The notes below the pieces were generated by a model. It worked only from the letters and a program-made list of their open reading frames with translations, was not told the DNA's origin and did no database searches. This document shows, one piece after another, positions 38,151 through 46,718 of a DNA stretch of 53,970 nt (its first letter is position 1; each line of letters starts with the position of its first letter). The position numbers were made by a program, and so were the translations under genes. The DNA comes from a virus, in IMG/VR virus record IMGVR_UViG_3300025872_000072, positions 1 through 53,970 of that record; one strand, written 5' to 3'.

Positions 38151-38782
38151 TAGTATCCAAATGCCTCAATCGTATGTTTGAAAGGATTGCCGTCAATGTT
38201 CCTAACGAGATCCAGCATCTTCTCTGCAAGTTCCCTAACTTCGGTCTGGGCATCAGGCTTCATGCGCAGGCCGAGAAAGTGATTGAAAGATCGCCAGTTG
38301 AACATGACGTCCATTGTAATCTGATTCCCATAGGGTAGGTAGAACCTGGCAGACTCCTTGGCACGCTTACGATCCATTCCGCTGTCGACAAGCCGTTGAA
38401 GGGTTTCGTGATAACGCATGAGTGCGTCCTCCATGAAAGCAACATACTTTGCCTTCTCAGTGAGGGGCCAGTCCTGGGGGACATAGTATTTGTCGTCCTT
38501 AAGTTCTTTATAGCGTGCAGATTCACCGTTGATCGAGACACCAATACGGTGTTTCAAGAGATGAATATGGACACTCGTGTCAACAGTTACAAGAAAGTGA
38601 AGGCTTGACTTCTCAAAAACGGTGTGATGTCCCTGTTCAGCAAGCATCTTGAGAAGTTGCGAGATCCTATTTTTCTTTTCATCGTTCAAATCACGAGAGG
38701 TCGATGTCCAAGCTGACAATGCGTGTGTTTCATCTGAGCCATACCATCCGATGAGCTCTACTTTATTCTCCTGACACGACAT
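38150..38782 (-). CDS. thyX: Flavin-dependent thymidylate synthase ThyX
   Basis: This encodes 210 residues. It methylates dUMP to dTMP using FAD, folate and NAD(P)H. The signature KHRIGVSINGESARY (variant of RHRx7S, His present) is near residue 77 and the C-terminal LRMKPDAQTEVRELAE carries the substrate Arg. The ATG at 38782 has GGAGG upstream, and the first 19 bases overlap the GIY-YIG gene. A diverged fragment of the same N-terminus lies just beyond that gene at 39558-39722. Confidence 0.93.
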   Translation of the reverse strand: MSCQENKVELIGWYGSDETHALSAWTSTSRDLNDEKKNRISQLLKMLAEQGHHTVFEKSSLHFLVTVDTSVHIHLLKHRIGVSINGESARYKELKDDKYYVPQDWPLTEKAKYVAFMEDALMRYHETLQRLVDSGMDRKRAKESARFYLPYGNQITMDVMFNWRSFNHFLGLRMKPDAQTEVRELAEKMLDLVRNIDGNPFKHTIEAFGY

Positions 38783-39518
38783 GTTTTATCCTCCACCCGT
38801 TGATAGTTCTGTCTTTGTTCACAATTCTTTTGATTGAAGAACCTGATATCTTGAACCTGTGATTTGCAAGAATCATGCACAATCGATTCACAGATTCAGC
38901 AGTCACGGTTTCTCCGGTTGCCTCATGGGTTGCAATGCAAGATTTTGCATTGTGTGTAATCTCCCCTTTGGCATGTCCTTTGCATCGAGGATCTCCACTC
39001 ATGCCCTTGTTCCACCTTTCTTTTTCGAGCATGTTTTTCATTCTTGCTCTTTTGTGCTCTTCATCCTCGACTTTCCCATAATTCGGATTTTTGTCACCTC
39101 TTCTGGACTCTGACATCATACTTCTCCATGCCATTCCAGCCTCGGATGCAAGCCACTCTTTGCGTTTTTCACCCATCTTCTTTCGAGTTTCATCAGTGCC
39201 AGTCCAACCTTCTCCACCATCAGTGAGATTACAAAGAGACTCACGAAACTCTGCTATTAGAGACTTTTCACGTGCATATGCATCATTCTCTTCTTCGAAT
39301 CTCTCTACTATCTCTACAAGAGGTTCGTGACCACAGTCCCAGATCTTTGAGATCAATCTGAGTAGGTGAAAATTATGAGAACCGCAATTTGTCGGCTTGC
39401 CTCTTTTTACCCATGTTCTTGCACGATACAAGTGAACCTTTGATCTGTTCCCTTGCCCCTTTCCGATGTAGAAAACCCTTTCATTTGTAGGATCAACGTA
39501 TCTGTAGACATACCACAC
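38763..39518 (-). CDS. GIY-YIG homing endonuclease, free-standing
   Basis: This encodes 251 residues from a GTG at 39518, five bases after AGAGGAGG. The N-terminus VWYVYRYVDPTNERVFYIG is a GIY-YIG core, with catalytic Arg and Glu (NAREKSLIAEF-like segment: YAREKSLIAEF) at about residue 85. GDKNPNYGK is a NUMOD3 motif, and CIATHEATGETVTAESVNRL near the end is a NUMOD1/IENR-type DNA-binding part. It is wedged between a thyX fragment and intact thyX, so the thyX gene is the likely target. AT-rich codon use sets it apart. Confidence 0.88.
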   Translation of the reverse strand: MWYVYRYVDPTNERVFYIGKGQGNRSKVHLYRARTWVKRGKPTNCGSHNFHLLRLISKIWDCGHEPLVEIVERFEEENDAYAREKSLIAEFRESLCNLTDGGEGWTGTDETRKKMGEKRKEWLASEAGMAWRSMMSESRRGDKNPNYGKVEDEEHKRARMKNMLEKERWNKGMSGDPRCKGHAKGEITHNAKSCIATHEATGETVTAESVNRLCMILANHRFKISGSSIKRIVNKDRTINGWRIKHVVSGE

Positions 39519-39520
39519 AA

Positions 39521-39547
39521 TCACCTCCTCTAATAGGTATTAGGTGA
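39521..39547 (-). promoter_or_regulatory. Imperfect hairpin over the GIY-YIG ribosome binding site
   Basis: On the minus strand TCACCT pairs with AGGTGA, with CTAAT/ATTAG as an alternative inner stem. The AGGAGG ribosome binding site lies in the 3' arm. It is weaker than the hairpin at 24207-24236 but similarly placed. Confidence 0.4.
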
Positions 39548-39557
39548 ATGTGTGTTG

Positions 39558-39722
39558 TTATGTCTCATGTCCATGTTCAGCTAGCATTCTCAGAAGGGAA
39601 GGAATTCTCATTGCCTTCTCCTCTGTGAGGTCCCGGCTCGTGCTTGTCCACGCCGATAGAGCATGGACCTCGTCCGAACCGTACCAACCCACTAATTCTA
39701 CCGTGTTGTCCTGACAGGGCAT
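39558..39722 (-). pseudogene. thyX: Truncated thyX 5' fragment (relic)
   Basis: This encodes 54 residues (MPCQDNTVELVGWYGSDE ... RMLAEHGHET then TAA) aligning to the first 50 of the intact ThyX at 38150-38782, then ending abruptly. The two copies share about two thirds of residues and differ widely at the DNA level, so this is not a recent duplication. It is more likely the remains of a resident allele replaced during homing. An in-frame ATG at 39743 could add seven residues. It probably has no enzymatic function. Confidence 0.75.
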
Positions 39723-39927
39723 TTCTGATCCTGTGTCTAGCATGTTTGTCCCAAACTATCTCGAAACCCCACTGGAGGATTGTGAGTGTGGAACCTGTCA
39801 AAAGAACTATACCTGCAGAGTCAGCAACGTTACTTGTGAAGAAGAACGCTACGGCAAAGCTGTAGCACATGGAGAACAACCTCCATGCTACAACCTTGCT
39901 TAGCAGTTCTATCTTTGCAGGCTTCAC
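39577..39927 (-). CDS. DUF2061-like membrane protein with run-on C-terminus
   Basis: This encodes 116 residues from a GTG at 39927, directly after the clpP stop. Residues 1-70 (KVVAWRLFSMCYSFAVAFFF ... WGFEIVWDKHARHR) match the DUF2061 inner-membrane family with two hydrophobic helices. The last roughly 45 residues overlap the thyX relic in another frame and look like run-on sequence rather than a domain. The original stop may have been lost with the thyX rearrangement. Function unknown. Confidence 0.65.
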   Translation of the reverse strand: MKPAKIELLSKVVAWRLFSMCYSFAVAFFFTSNVADSAGIVLLTGSTLTILQWGFEIVWDKHARHRIRNALSGQHGRISGLVRFGRGPCSIGVDKHEPGPHRGEGNENSFPSENAS

Positions 39928-40530
39928 TTAGTCCAGAATGTAGTTGAGGTCGATCTTGCAGGTGAGAGTTGGGATACGAAGCTCATTCGCAAGGTTGTGA
40001 CCCTTTGCATCGTTGGCATCCAAGTACCAGTCGGCATGTCCACGCTCATGAACCATCTTCAGGAAGTAGTCCGAGGGCTTGCCACAGTTACGTGCCATCA
40101 TCTCGTAGACCTTCTTGTTGAGGCGCTCGACCTCCTTCGCGTCGGCCTTGATCTCCTCGACCTTACCCCAGGCTCCACTGGAGACGTCGTGGATCATGAG
40201 AGTGGCATCTGGGTCCATGTAGCGCTTGCCCTCGGCACCAAAGCTGAAGAGGATTGCCCCACAGCTCATAGCCTTGCCCTCAATGATGGTCGCGACTGGA
40301 ACCCGTGAGGCCTTGATCGCAGCGATCATTGCCATGAGAGAGTAGACCTGACCACCGTATGAGTCGATGACGATGGGAATCACCGTCTGGCCGGTGTTCT
40401 GTGCACGGCTCATTGCATCCGTGAACTCCTTGGCCGACTCCTCGTCGAACTTGTTGACACGGATGATGATGGGGTCGACCCGGAGCTCGACTGCCTTGAT
40501 GTGATGAGAAACGTCTGCGATGAAGTTCAT
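39928..40530 (-). CDS. ClpP-like serine protease
   Basis: This encodes 200 residues from the ATG at 40530, with GGAG six bases upstream; the longer frame to 40692 would overlap nrdJ. Catalytic Ser is in EGKAMSCGAILFSFG (about residue 98), His in ATLMIHDVSSGAWG (about residue 123) and Asp near the C-terminus. IDSYGGQVYSLMAMIAAI is the oxyanion strand. It could act as a prohead protease (a ClpP/S49-type fold is used by many phages) or with a host ClpX. Maturation of the leader-tagged proteins is a tempting role. Confidence 0.85.
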   Translation of the reverse strand: MNFIADVSHHIKAVELRVDPIIIRVNKFDEESAKEFTDAMSRAQNTGQTVIPIVIDSYGGQVYSLMAMIAAIKASRVPVATIIEGKAMSCGAILFSFGAEGKRYMDPDATLMIHDVSSGAWGKVEEIKADAKEVERLNKKVYEMMARNCGKPSDYFLKMVHERGHADWYLDANDAKGHNLANELRIPTLTCKIDLNYILD

Positions 40531-40582
40531 TGCATACTCCGGTTGTGTTAGATTGCGAATTGCCTTTTCGAAGTCTTCTTCT

Positions 40583-43072
40583 TCACTTGCACTTGGAGAA
40601 GCCGCACGCCTTGCAGGAGAGGCAGCCCTCCTGGTAGACGAGCTCGGAATTACCACACTCAGGGCATCCCTTTTCGGTTGACTTTGTACCATCCTTGATG
40701 TACCCCTTGAGAACTCTTGCGATTACCCTGGCGAATGAGAACATGTCACTGTTCTTGTCCTTCTGTAGTTGCTCTACGACGTAGTGGAGAGGGACCTCGT
40801 GACGAAGCGCAAGCGATACTGTCCTCGAGAAGGCTCCCTGTGTGGGATTGTCGAAGAGGTTGACGACGTCCTTGAAGACGAGGTTCTCATCGTCACCGAC
40901 CGGAACGAGGAGATTGTATGTTGCAACTCCATCACGCTTACCATTTTTAACCAACGTGCCTGACTTGTATCGCTTGGGAATCTCAATGTTCTCAGGAATT
41001 CCACAGAACACCTCATAGGGCTTTCCTTCATTGAGACCGACAAGGACGAGCCAGGAATCGGTGTTTTCACCGTTGCGGACGTTGGCACGATGTATGTCAC
41101 AGTGAAGAGACTTGGGGCGCTTTGGTGTAAGACGACCGTCGTCTGCCTTCTTCTCCTTCTTCGGCTCATCGTTGGAGACAAGTACGCCTGTCCTGCATCC
41201 GTCACGGTAGACTGTGAATCCCTTGCAGCCTGTCTTCCAGGCCTTCAGGTAGACGTTGTTGACAGTCTCCTTTGTTGCAGAGTTGGGAAGGTTACATGTC
41301 TTGGAGATGGAGTGGTCGATCCACTGCTGTGCAGCAGCCTGGATGTCGACTGACTTCTCCCAATCGATGTCATTGGCAGTGCCACCCCAGTATGGGCTCT
41401 CCTGTGGATCAGTCTTGCCGGTGATGTCCATCCACTTCTTGAACCAGTGATGATAGACAGTGTACTCCTGCCACTTGTCGCCCATCGGATCCACGAAATC
41501 GACCCGGGATGTGAGGTCTCCCTGAGTGATCTTACGACGGCGCTTGTACGAGAGAAGGAAGGCGGGCTCAATACCGGATGTCGTGCGAGTGAGACATGAA
41601 ACAGAACCGACCGGTGCAGTTGTAGTGAGCGCGATATTTCGGCGTCCAGTGCTCTTCCACATGTCGTGGTATGGACCATTGCATGCGTTGATCACCTTCT
41701 TCAGGTATGTGTGGTTCTTCTCCTTCTCGAAGTCAAAGACCGGGAAGGCACCACGCTCCTTGGCCATGATGAGTGAAGAACGGTGAGCACCCACAGCAAG
41801 AGCCTTGTAGATCTCCTCAGTCACAGTGACAGAGCAATCACTTCCATACTTGATGTTCATTGCAGCCAGGGCATCACCAAGACCCGTGACACCAAGGCCA
41901 GTCCTTCGACCATTGAGGCCCGCAGAGCGAATCTTTTCCCAAAGGTCCCTCTCAATCTTCTTGACATGGAACGGCTGTGGGTCCCTATCAATCTTCTCAA
42001 GAATCCGATCGACACACTCTACCTCAAGATCGACAAGATCATCCATCAGGCGCTGGGCCTTCATGACCACATCATTGAATCGACCGAAGTCGAAGGTTGG
42101 ATTGTCGCTGAATGGATTGTTGACGAATGAGGTGAGATTGACAACCATCAGTCGGCAGGAGTCGTACGGGCTTAGTGGAATCTCGCCACAGGGATTCGTC
42201 GAGATCGTCTTGTAGCCGACGTCACGGTAGCAGTCTACGATTCCCTCGCGGGTAATTGTATCCCAGAAGAGAGCACCAGGCTCAGCCGAGGACCACGCAG
42301 CGTCCACGAACTTCTCCCAGATCTGTCTCGCATCGACCATCTTGACGATCTCAGCGTCCTCAGGATGGGCCTCCACAGGCCAGCGAAGACAGAAGCCGGT
42401 GTTGTTTTCCACGGCCTGCATGAACTCATCGGTGAATCGGATGGAGATGTTGGCACCGGTCACCTTCTTCAGGTCTCTCTTGATGTCGATGAAAGACTCG
42501 ATCTCAGGGTGACGACAGTCGATGGTGAGCATGAGAGCACCACGACGTCCACCCTGCGCAACCTCACGAGTGGAGTTGGAGAACCTCTCCATGAAGACGC
42601 CGATACCATCGGTGGTTCGGGCAGCGTTGGTGGTTGGCTGACCCTTTGGTCGAATGGTAGAGACATCGAATCCGACTCCGCCACGTCTCTTCATGATCTG
42701 GACCTGCTCCTGGTCAGTGAAGAGAATGCCACCGTATGAATCATGAGGCTGTTCCACAACGAAACAGTTTGACAGGCTCTGTAGTTGGTAGTAGTTTCCT
42801 ATACCAGACATCGGAGAACCCTGAGGGACTACGTCCCTGAAGCCCTTCAGAAGCTCATAGATCTCATCTTCACCCATTGCATTGGGATACTTCGCTTCGA
42901 TACGAGCGAACTCCCTCGCAAGACGACGATGCATCTGGTTGGGATTGGTCTCCAAGAGGTCATCATTGGAGTCGCGAAGCGCATACTTCATGAAAACATC
43001 GGGAGCAAGTTCATCTCCCTCGAAGTATGTCGAGGTCTCCCTCAAAGCAATCTGCCTTGTTACGTCATTCAT
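40583..43072 (-). CDS. nrdJ: Adenosylcobalamin-dependent (class II) ribonucleotide reductase
   Basis: This encodes 829 residues from the ATG at 43072 (TGATG overlap with the helicase stop; GGGAG upstream). QSLSNCFVVEQ carries the first redox Cys, and NPCGEIPLSPYDSC the radical Cys. The domain layout (RRGGVGFDVSTIRPKG, GRRGALMLTID, TTAPVGSVSC) is NrdJ-like, and the C-terminal zinc ribbon has CPECGN and CKACG. It reduces ribonucleotides to deoxyribonucleotides without oxygen dependence but needs B12. No second subunit is needed. It directly follows the helicase. Confidence 0.96.
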   Translation of the reverse strand: MNDVTRQIALRETSTYFEGDELAPDVFMKYALRDSNDDLLETNPNQMHRRLAREFARIEAKYPNAMGEDEIYELLKGFRDVVPQGSPMSGIGNYYQLQSLSNCFVVEQPHDSYGGILFTDQEQVQIMKRRGGVGFDVSTIRPKGQPTTNAARTTDGIGVFMERFSNSTREVAQGGRRGALMLTIDCRHPEIESFIDIKRDLKKVTGANISIRFTDEFMQAVENNTGFCLRWPVEAHPEDAEIVKMVDARQIWEKFVDAAWSSAEPGALFWDTITREGIVDCYRDVGYKTISTNPCGEIPLSPYDSCRLMVVNLTSFVNNPFSDNPTFDFGRFNDVVMKAQRLMDDLVDLEVECVDRILEKIDRDPQPFHVKKIERDLWEKIRSAGLNGRRTGLGVTGLGDALAAMNIKYGSDCSVTVTEEIYKALAVGAHRSSLIMAKERGAFPVFDFEKEKNHTYLKKVINACNGPYHDMWKSTGRRNIALTTTAPVGSVSCLTRTTSGIEPAFLLSYKRRRKITQGDLTSRVDFVDPMGDKWQEYTVYHHWFKKWMDITGKTDPQESPYWGGTANDIDWEKSVDIQAAAQQWIDHSISKTCNLPNSATKETVNNVYLKAWKTGCKGFTVYRDGCRTGVLVSNDEPKKEKKADDGRLTPKRPKSLHCDIHRANVRNGENTDSWLVLVGLNEGKPYEVFCGIPENIEIPKRYKSGTLVKNGKRDGVATYNLLVPVGDDENLVFKDVVNLFDNPTQGAFSRTVSLALRHEVPLHYVVEQLQKDKNSDMFSFARVIARVLKGYIKDGTKSTEKGCPECGNSELVYQEGCLSCKACGFSKCK

Positions 43073-44454
43073 CACTTAGCTCCCATAACTTGGTTCCACT
43101 TATCGCGTAACACTTTCTTACGATCACTCTCATCCTGCTCGATACTCTCTTGAAGGGTGAGACTGTTCTCATCAAGAATCTGTATCTTAGATCGAGATGT
43201 GTCGATGTGTACTGGGAAGAGAATTCCGTCACGACCTGCTCGATTCTTTGCAACAAAGAGTCGGCCTGCACCTGTTGCCTTCTCAGTCGGCTTTCGTGAG
43301 ATTGAAAGGACCACATCAGCAACCATTGCCTTGCCATAGGACTCGCTCATGTTCTCAAGGCCAACGACATCCGCTGCCGAGGCATCTCGATTTGCCTGTG
43401 ATGCAGTCCATACAGGAATACTACGTTCCATTGCAAGGTTTCGCAGGTCCTCATAGATGAGCTTCAGCTCCATTCGAAGAGCATCATACTCTCGACTTGA
43501 ACGCATGATGTCAGCGTAGTCAATGACAATGACGTTCGGAACGAAGCCTCGAAGCGCCAGCTTCTCAAGGTGATTACGAATAGTCGCTACCGAGCAGCTT
43601 CCGGTCGGATACTCCTTGATGATGAGCTTGCCAAGTTCCATCTCCTTGTACTTGTCCAAGACTTCCTGCTTTGAGTCCTGAATCTCGTTGGAGGGGATGT
43701 TCGTTAGATTGGAATCATACCGAATGCCGACGGCAGTTTCTGTGAGCTCAAACGTGTAGTGAAGGACGTTCTTTCCCATTCGAAGTGCATGTGCACCGAT
43801 CATTACAAGGAAGTGAGACTTACCCACACCGGTTGGCGCAACAACCACACCAAGCTCGCCCCTTCCAAGGCCACCATTGAGAACAGTCTTCTCATCAATC
43901 TGGTCAAGACCTGTTGGACATGCAAGCCGATTGATCTTTACAAACCTTGCCTCCATGTCTTCAAAGAAGTCGTGCCCAACGGAAACGGGTAGGCCGACTG
44001 ACACAGCATTCTTCATCAGGTCAAGGACTGAATCATACTTGTCCTTTGAGATGAGCTCAACAGACTTCTCAAGCGCCTCCTTCATTGCCTGCTTTCGACA
44101 GAAGTCAAGGCTCTTCTCCTTGATGTACTCAAGATCACCGGAGTTGGGGTTGGAGCGCAGGCGGCTGAGGAACTCCACCACCTGTTCTCGAAGGACGGCA
44201 TTATTGTCTGCCTTGAGCTCGTCCTTGATGATGGAGACTAGGAGCTGCATCGTCGGGAAGCAGCGATACTTCTGGTGGTACTTGAAGTACTTGTCGCTGA
44301 GATACGCGAGGTAGCGCAGGTCGAAGTAATCCGGCTGCATCACCTCTGAGATCTGAGCAGCCCATTCGTGGTCGGTTAGCAACCCAGAAAAGATTCCTTC
44401 CTGAAAGTGCTTGCCATAAGACTTGAAGAGGGCCTCAGTTCCATTCTCTGACAT
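43072..44454 (-). CDS. DnaB-type replicative DNA helicase
   Basis: This encodes 460 residues from the ATG at 44454, one base past the upstream stop and with AGGA upstream. The N-terminal helical domain resembles DnaB/gp41. Walker A VVAPTGVGKSHF is at about residues 204-214, Walker B NVIVIDYADIM and the sensor ITASQANR-like segment PVWTASQANRD. The arginine finger region follows (FVAKNRAGRDG). A hexameric 5'-3' helicase at the fork is expected. A DnaG primase was not found in the window. Confidence 0.92.
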   Translation of the reverse strand: MSENGTEALFKSYGKHFQEGIFSGLLTDHEWAAQISEVMQPDYFDLRYLAYLSDKYFKYHQKYRCFPTMQLLVSIIKDELKADNNAVLREQVVEFLSRLRSNPNSGDLEYIKEKSLDFCRKQAMKEALEKSVELISKDKYDSVLDLMKNAVSVGLPVSVGHDFFEDMEARFVKINRLACPTGLDQIDEKTVLNGGLGRGELGVVVAPTGVGKSHFLVMIGAHALRMGKNVLHYTFELTETAVGIRYDSNLTNIPSNEIQDSKQEVLDKYKEMELGKLIIKEYPTGSCSVATIRNHLEKLALRGFVPNVIVIDYADIMRSSREYDALRMELKLIYEDLRNLAMERSIPVWTASQANRDASAADVVGLENMSESYGKAMVADVVLSISRKPTEKATGAGRLFVAKNRAGRDGILFPVHIDTSRSKIQILDENSLTLQESIEQDESDRKKVLRDKWNQVMGAK

Positions 44455-44455
44455 T

Positions 44456-45412
44456 CTAGTTCCTGATGTTTGCGGTGATTTGTAGTATGAATCTATCAAC
44501 GTCAAAAGTTTTTACACCGTGACGAATCATTAGTCTCATGAGTTCCAACTTGTTGGAACGAGGAAGCTCAATATCGAATGAGGAGTTGAGCTTTGAAATT
44601 TGATTGCCACTGAGGTTTGATACGTCAAGGTGCATCAACTTCCAGTTTCTCTTTACGATATCAGCGTTCTGTGTGATCTCTTTGAGAGCCTTCAGGCGAT
44701 TTTTGCTTGGGTGAGCATTGGCAGCCTGCAAGACATCATCGACAGTAATGTCCCTATCTTCTGCCAACATTGGAAAGCGCTTGACAAGGGTTGTGATGCC
44801 TACGCCCTTGATTCCCTCAATTGAGTCCGAGGTGTCTCCTGCGAAACACCTTGCCACACAGACGTTCCTTGGGGGAACGCCAAATCGTTTGATGACATCC
44901 TCAACACAGACCAAACCCTTCAGTGTCGGAGACCAGATTCTTACCCTGTCACTGACCAACTGTGCATAGTCATGATCCGATGAAACGATTATAACTTTTC
45001 TGTCCCTGAGGGTGTGCCTTGCAAGGTATCCTATGATGTCGTCAGCCTCACAGTCCGTGATGTACAGTTGCCTGACTGGCACCTGTTTCAGACACGCAAC
45101 AAGGAACTTCAGTTGCCAGTTGTGATTCTCCACAGTGTCAGGAATGTCACCCTCATGAAACCTGTTCAGTTTCACAGGCTTTCTCCTGCTTTTGTACTGT
45201 GGGTAGATCTGACGTCTACGAGTTGAACCGCCACCTTCCCAAACGACTATGCACTCACTGGGAGAGTGAGCATCAACCAGTGCGCCGAGCGATTTCATGA
45301 AACCGATGGCCCCACCAACATGCTGGCCCTCGGCCATTAGTGGGTTCGCAATGAAGTTCCTGACAAATAGGTTGAAGCCGTCTACGACAAGTACGGGACC
45401 TTCACCTGACAT
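44456..45412 (-). CDS. FEN-family 5'-3' exonuclease (copy 2)
   Basis: This encodes 318 residues from the ATG at 45412, with GGAG upstream. Motifs: VLVVDGFNLFVRNF, CIVVWEGGGSTRRRQIYPQY, CEADDIIGYLA, SSDHDYAQL and DTSDSIEGIKGVGITT. It is longer than the copy at 6430-7218 and closer to T4 RNase H in order. It probably removes primers during lagging-strand synthesis. Placed directly between recA and the helicase, it fits a replication module. Confidence 0.9.
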   Translation of the reverse strand: MSGEGPVLVVDGFNLFVRNFIANPLMAEGQHVGGAIGFMKSLGALVDAHSPSECIVVWEGGGSTRRRQIYPQYKSRRKPVKLNRFHEGDIPDTVENHNWQLKFLVACLKQVPVRQLYITDCEADDIIGYLARHTLRDRKVIIVSSDHDYAQLVSDRVRIWSPTLKGLVCVEDVIKRFGVPPRNVCVARCFAGDTSDSIEGIKGVGITTLVKRFPMLAEDRDITVDDVLQAANAHPSKNRLKALKEITQNADIVKRNWKLMHLDVSNLSGNQISKLNSSFDIELPRSNKLELMRLMIRHGVKTFDVDRFILQITANIRN

Positions 45413-45415
45413 TGA

Positions 45416-46630
45416 TTACTCCGGAGACACCATGCCATCATCGGACAGGAGGTCTGAGACTGCCTTCACCTCCTCATAGGACTCAGGGTCGATGTCAACA
45501 GCAGCGGGGTTTGCCGCCAGTCGAACCATCGCCTTCTCAAGGAGTCCATCGACCCAAGGCTTGTACTCAGGTGTGTTCATAATCTCACCGAAGTCAGCCT
45601 TATAGAACTTCTTCTCGATGATGTTGACATTCTGCTCGTTGGTGACTCGCAGCACCTTCCAGGAACCTGAACCCTCGATCACTACCTGGTGCTCTTCCAC
45701 CATATCAGGCCCATGGTCACGGAGGATGTCAAAGAGCTCCTCATGCTCCTCGATTCCCTGGCCAAAGATGATTCGGAAGTTTGCCGATCGGAATGGCTTC
45801 GCCACCTTGTTCTTGATTGTCTTGGCCGAGACGTGGATGCCGAGAACCTCATCGTTGGCACCCTTGATCTGCTGGCCTGCACCGAGCTTGATGCGAACTG
45901 ACGAGTGGAACGGAATGGCATTGCCACCCGGCACCGCTGTCGGGTCACCGTACATCACACCGATCTTGGTTCGAATCTGGTTGAGGCAGACGAAGAGGAC
46001 GCTCTGGTCACCAATGACACCTGTGATCTTACGCATGCCCTTGGAAAGGACTCGTGCTTGGAGGCCTATCGTGTCCTTGTCATAGTTGCCTTCAAGCTCT
46101 GCCTTTGGTGAGGAGGCTGCAACCGAGTCCCAGATGATTGTGATCGGTACATCCTTGCTCAGGGCCTTCGCTTTCAGGATGGTCTTCTCAGCGATATCGA
46201 AGACCTCCTCTGTGCAGTGTGTGTCCACATAGACGAAACGCTTGCCAATGTCAACCCCAAGTGCCTGAAGGTTCTCGGGGTTCGTAGCGTTCTCAGTGTC
46301 GATGTAGACGGCAATCCCACCCATCTTCTGGGTAGAACGACAGATCTGGGCTGCGAGATGTGACTTGCCAATGGACGGTGGGCCGAACACCTCCACAATT
46401 CGACCCTCAGGAAGGCCACCATTCCGACGGTTTGCAATGATGTAGTCGAGACCCTTTGAGCCCGTCGAGATCCAGCGCTTCACATGAGTAGGTGAAGTCT
46501 CTGATGCAAGGTTGTATGCCACACGGTGACCGAGGTCACGGTTCAATGAATTGATGAGGTCAGAAGTAAAGTCCTCATTGACGCTGCTAATACCGTCCGT
46601 CGAATCAATGCTTACACGCTTCTTTGCCAC
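45416..46630 (-). CDS. recA: RecA recombinase
   Basis: This encodes 404 residues from a GTG at 46630, with AGGAGG upstream. Walker A GPPSIGKSH is at 83-91; the loop regions (GLQARVLSKGMRKIT, NQIRTKIGVMYGDPTAVPGGNAI) and HSSVRIKL are bacterial RecA-like rather than T4 UvsX-like. It is longer than typical RecA (about 350) in the C-terminal domain. It performs strand exchange and repair. Own promoter upstream; the stop is three bases from the next start. Confidence 0.95.
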   Translation of the reverse strand: MAKKRVSIDSTDGISSVNEDFTSDLINSLNRDLGHRVAYNLASETSPTHVKRWISTGSKGLDYIIANRRNGGLPEGRIVEVFGPPSIGKSHLAAQICRSTQKMGGIAVYIDTENATNPENLQALGVDIGKRFVYVDTHCTEEVFDIAEKTILKAKALSKDVPITIIWDSVAASSPKAELEGNYDKDTIGLQARVLSKGMRKITGVIGDQSVLFVCLNQIRTKIGVMYGDPTAVPGGNAIPFHSSVRIKLGAGQQIKGANDEVLGIHVSAKTIKNKVAKPFRSANFRIIFGQGIEEHEELFDILRDHGPDMVEEHQVVIEGSGSWKVLRVTNEQNVNIIEKKFYKADFGEIMNTPEYKPWVDGLLEKAMVRLAANPAAVDIDPESYEEVKAVSDLLSDDGMVSPE

Positions 46631-46645
46631 TTTTCCTCCTGTGCA

Positions 46646-46673
46646 ATATTAGACTTCATGTCAGGATGTTTAA
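46646..46673 (-). promoter_or_regulatory. Promoter for recA
   Basis: TTAAAC (46673-46668), 16 bases, then TAATAT (46651-46646) on the minus strand, one mismatch from the TTGAAC type. The -35 overlaps the T-rich end of the ssb terminator. Confidence 0.5.
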
Positions 46674-46703
46674 AGAACAATGGCCGGCCACAAGGACCGG
46701 CCA
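46668..46703 (-). terminator. Intrinsic terminator after ssb
   Basis: TGGCCGG pairs with CCGGCCA around a 9-base loop (46681-46703). TTGTTCTTT follows on the minus strand. It separates the ssb and recA transcripts. Confidence 0.75.
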
Positions 46704-46718
46704 AAGCCTCATATGAGG

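Noticed and set aside
38763-39743. Group I intron in thyX
   Set aside because: The intact thyX downstream has its own start and ribosome binding site, and the fragment and intact gene are diverged alleles, not two exons. No intron core could be recognised in the 40 bases outside the endonuclease.
40531-40692. N-terminal extension of the ClpP-like protein
   Set aside because: It would overlap nrdJ by more than 100 bases and is low-complexity. The ATG at 40530 has GGAG at proper spacing and gives the usual family length.
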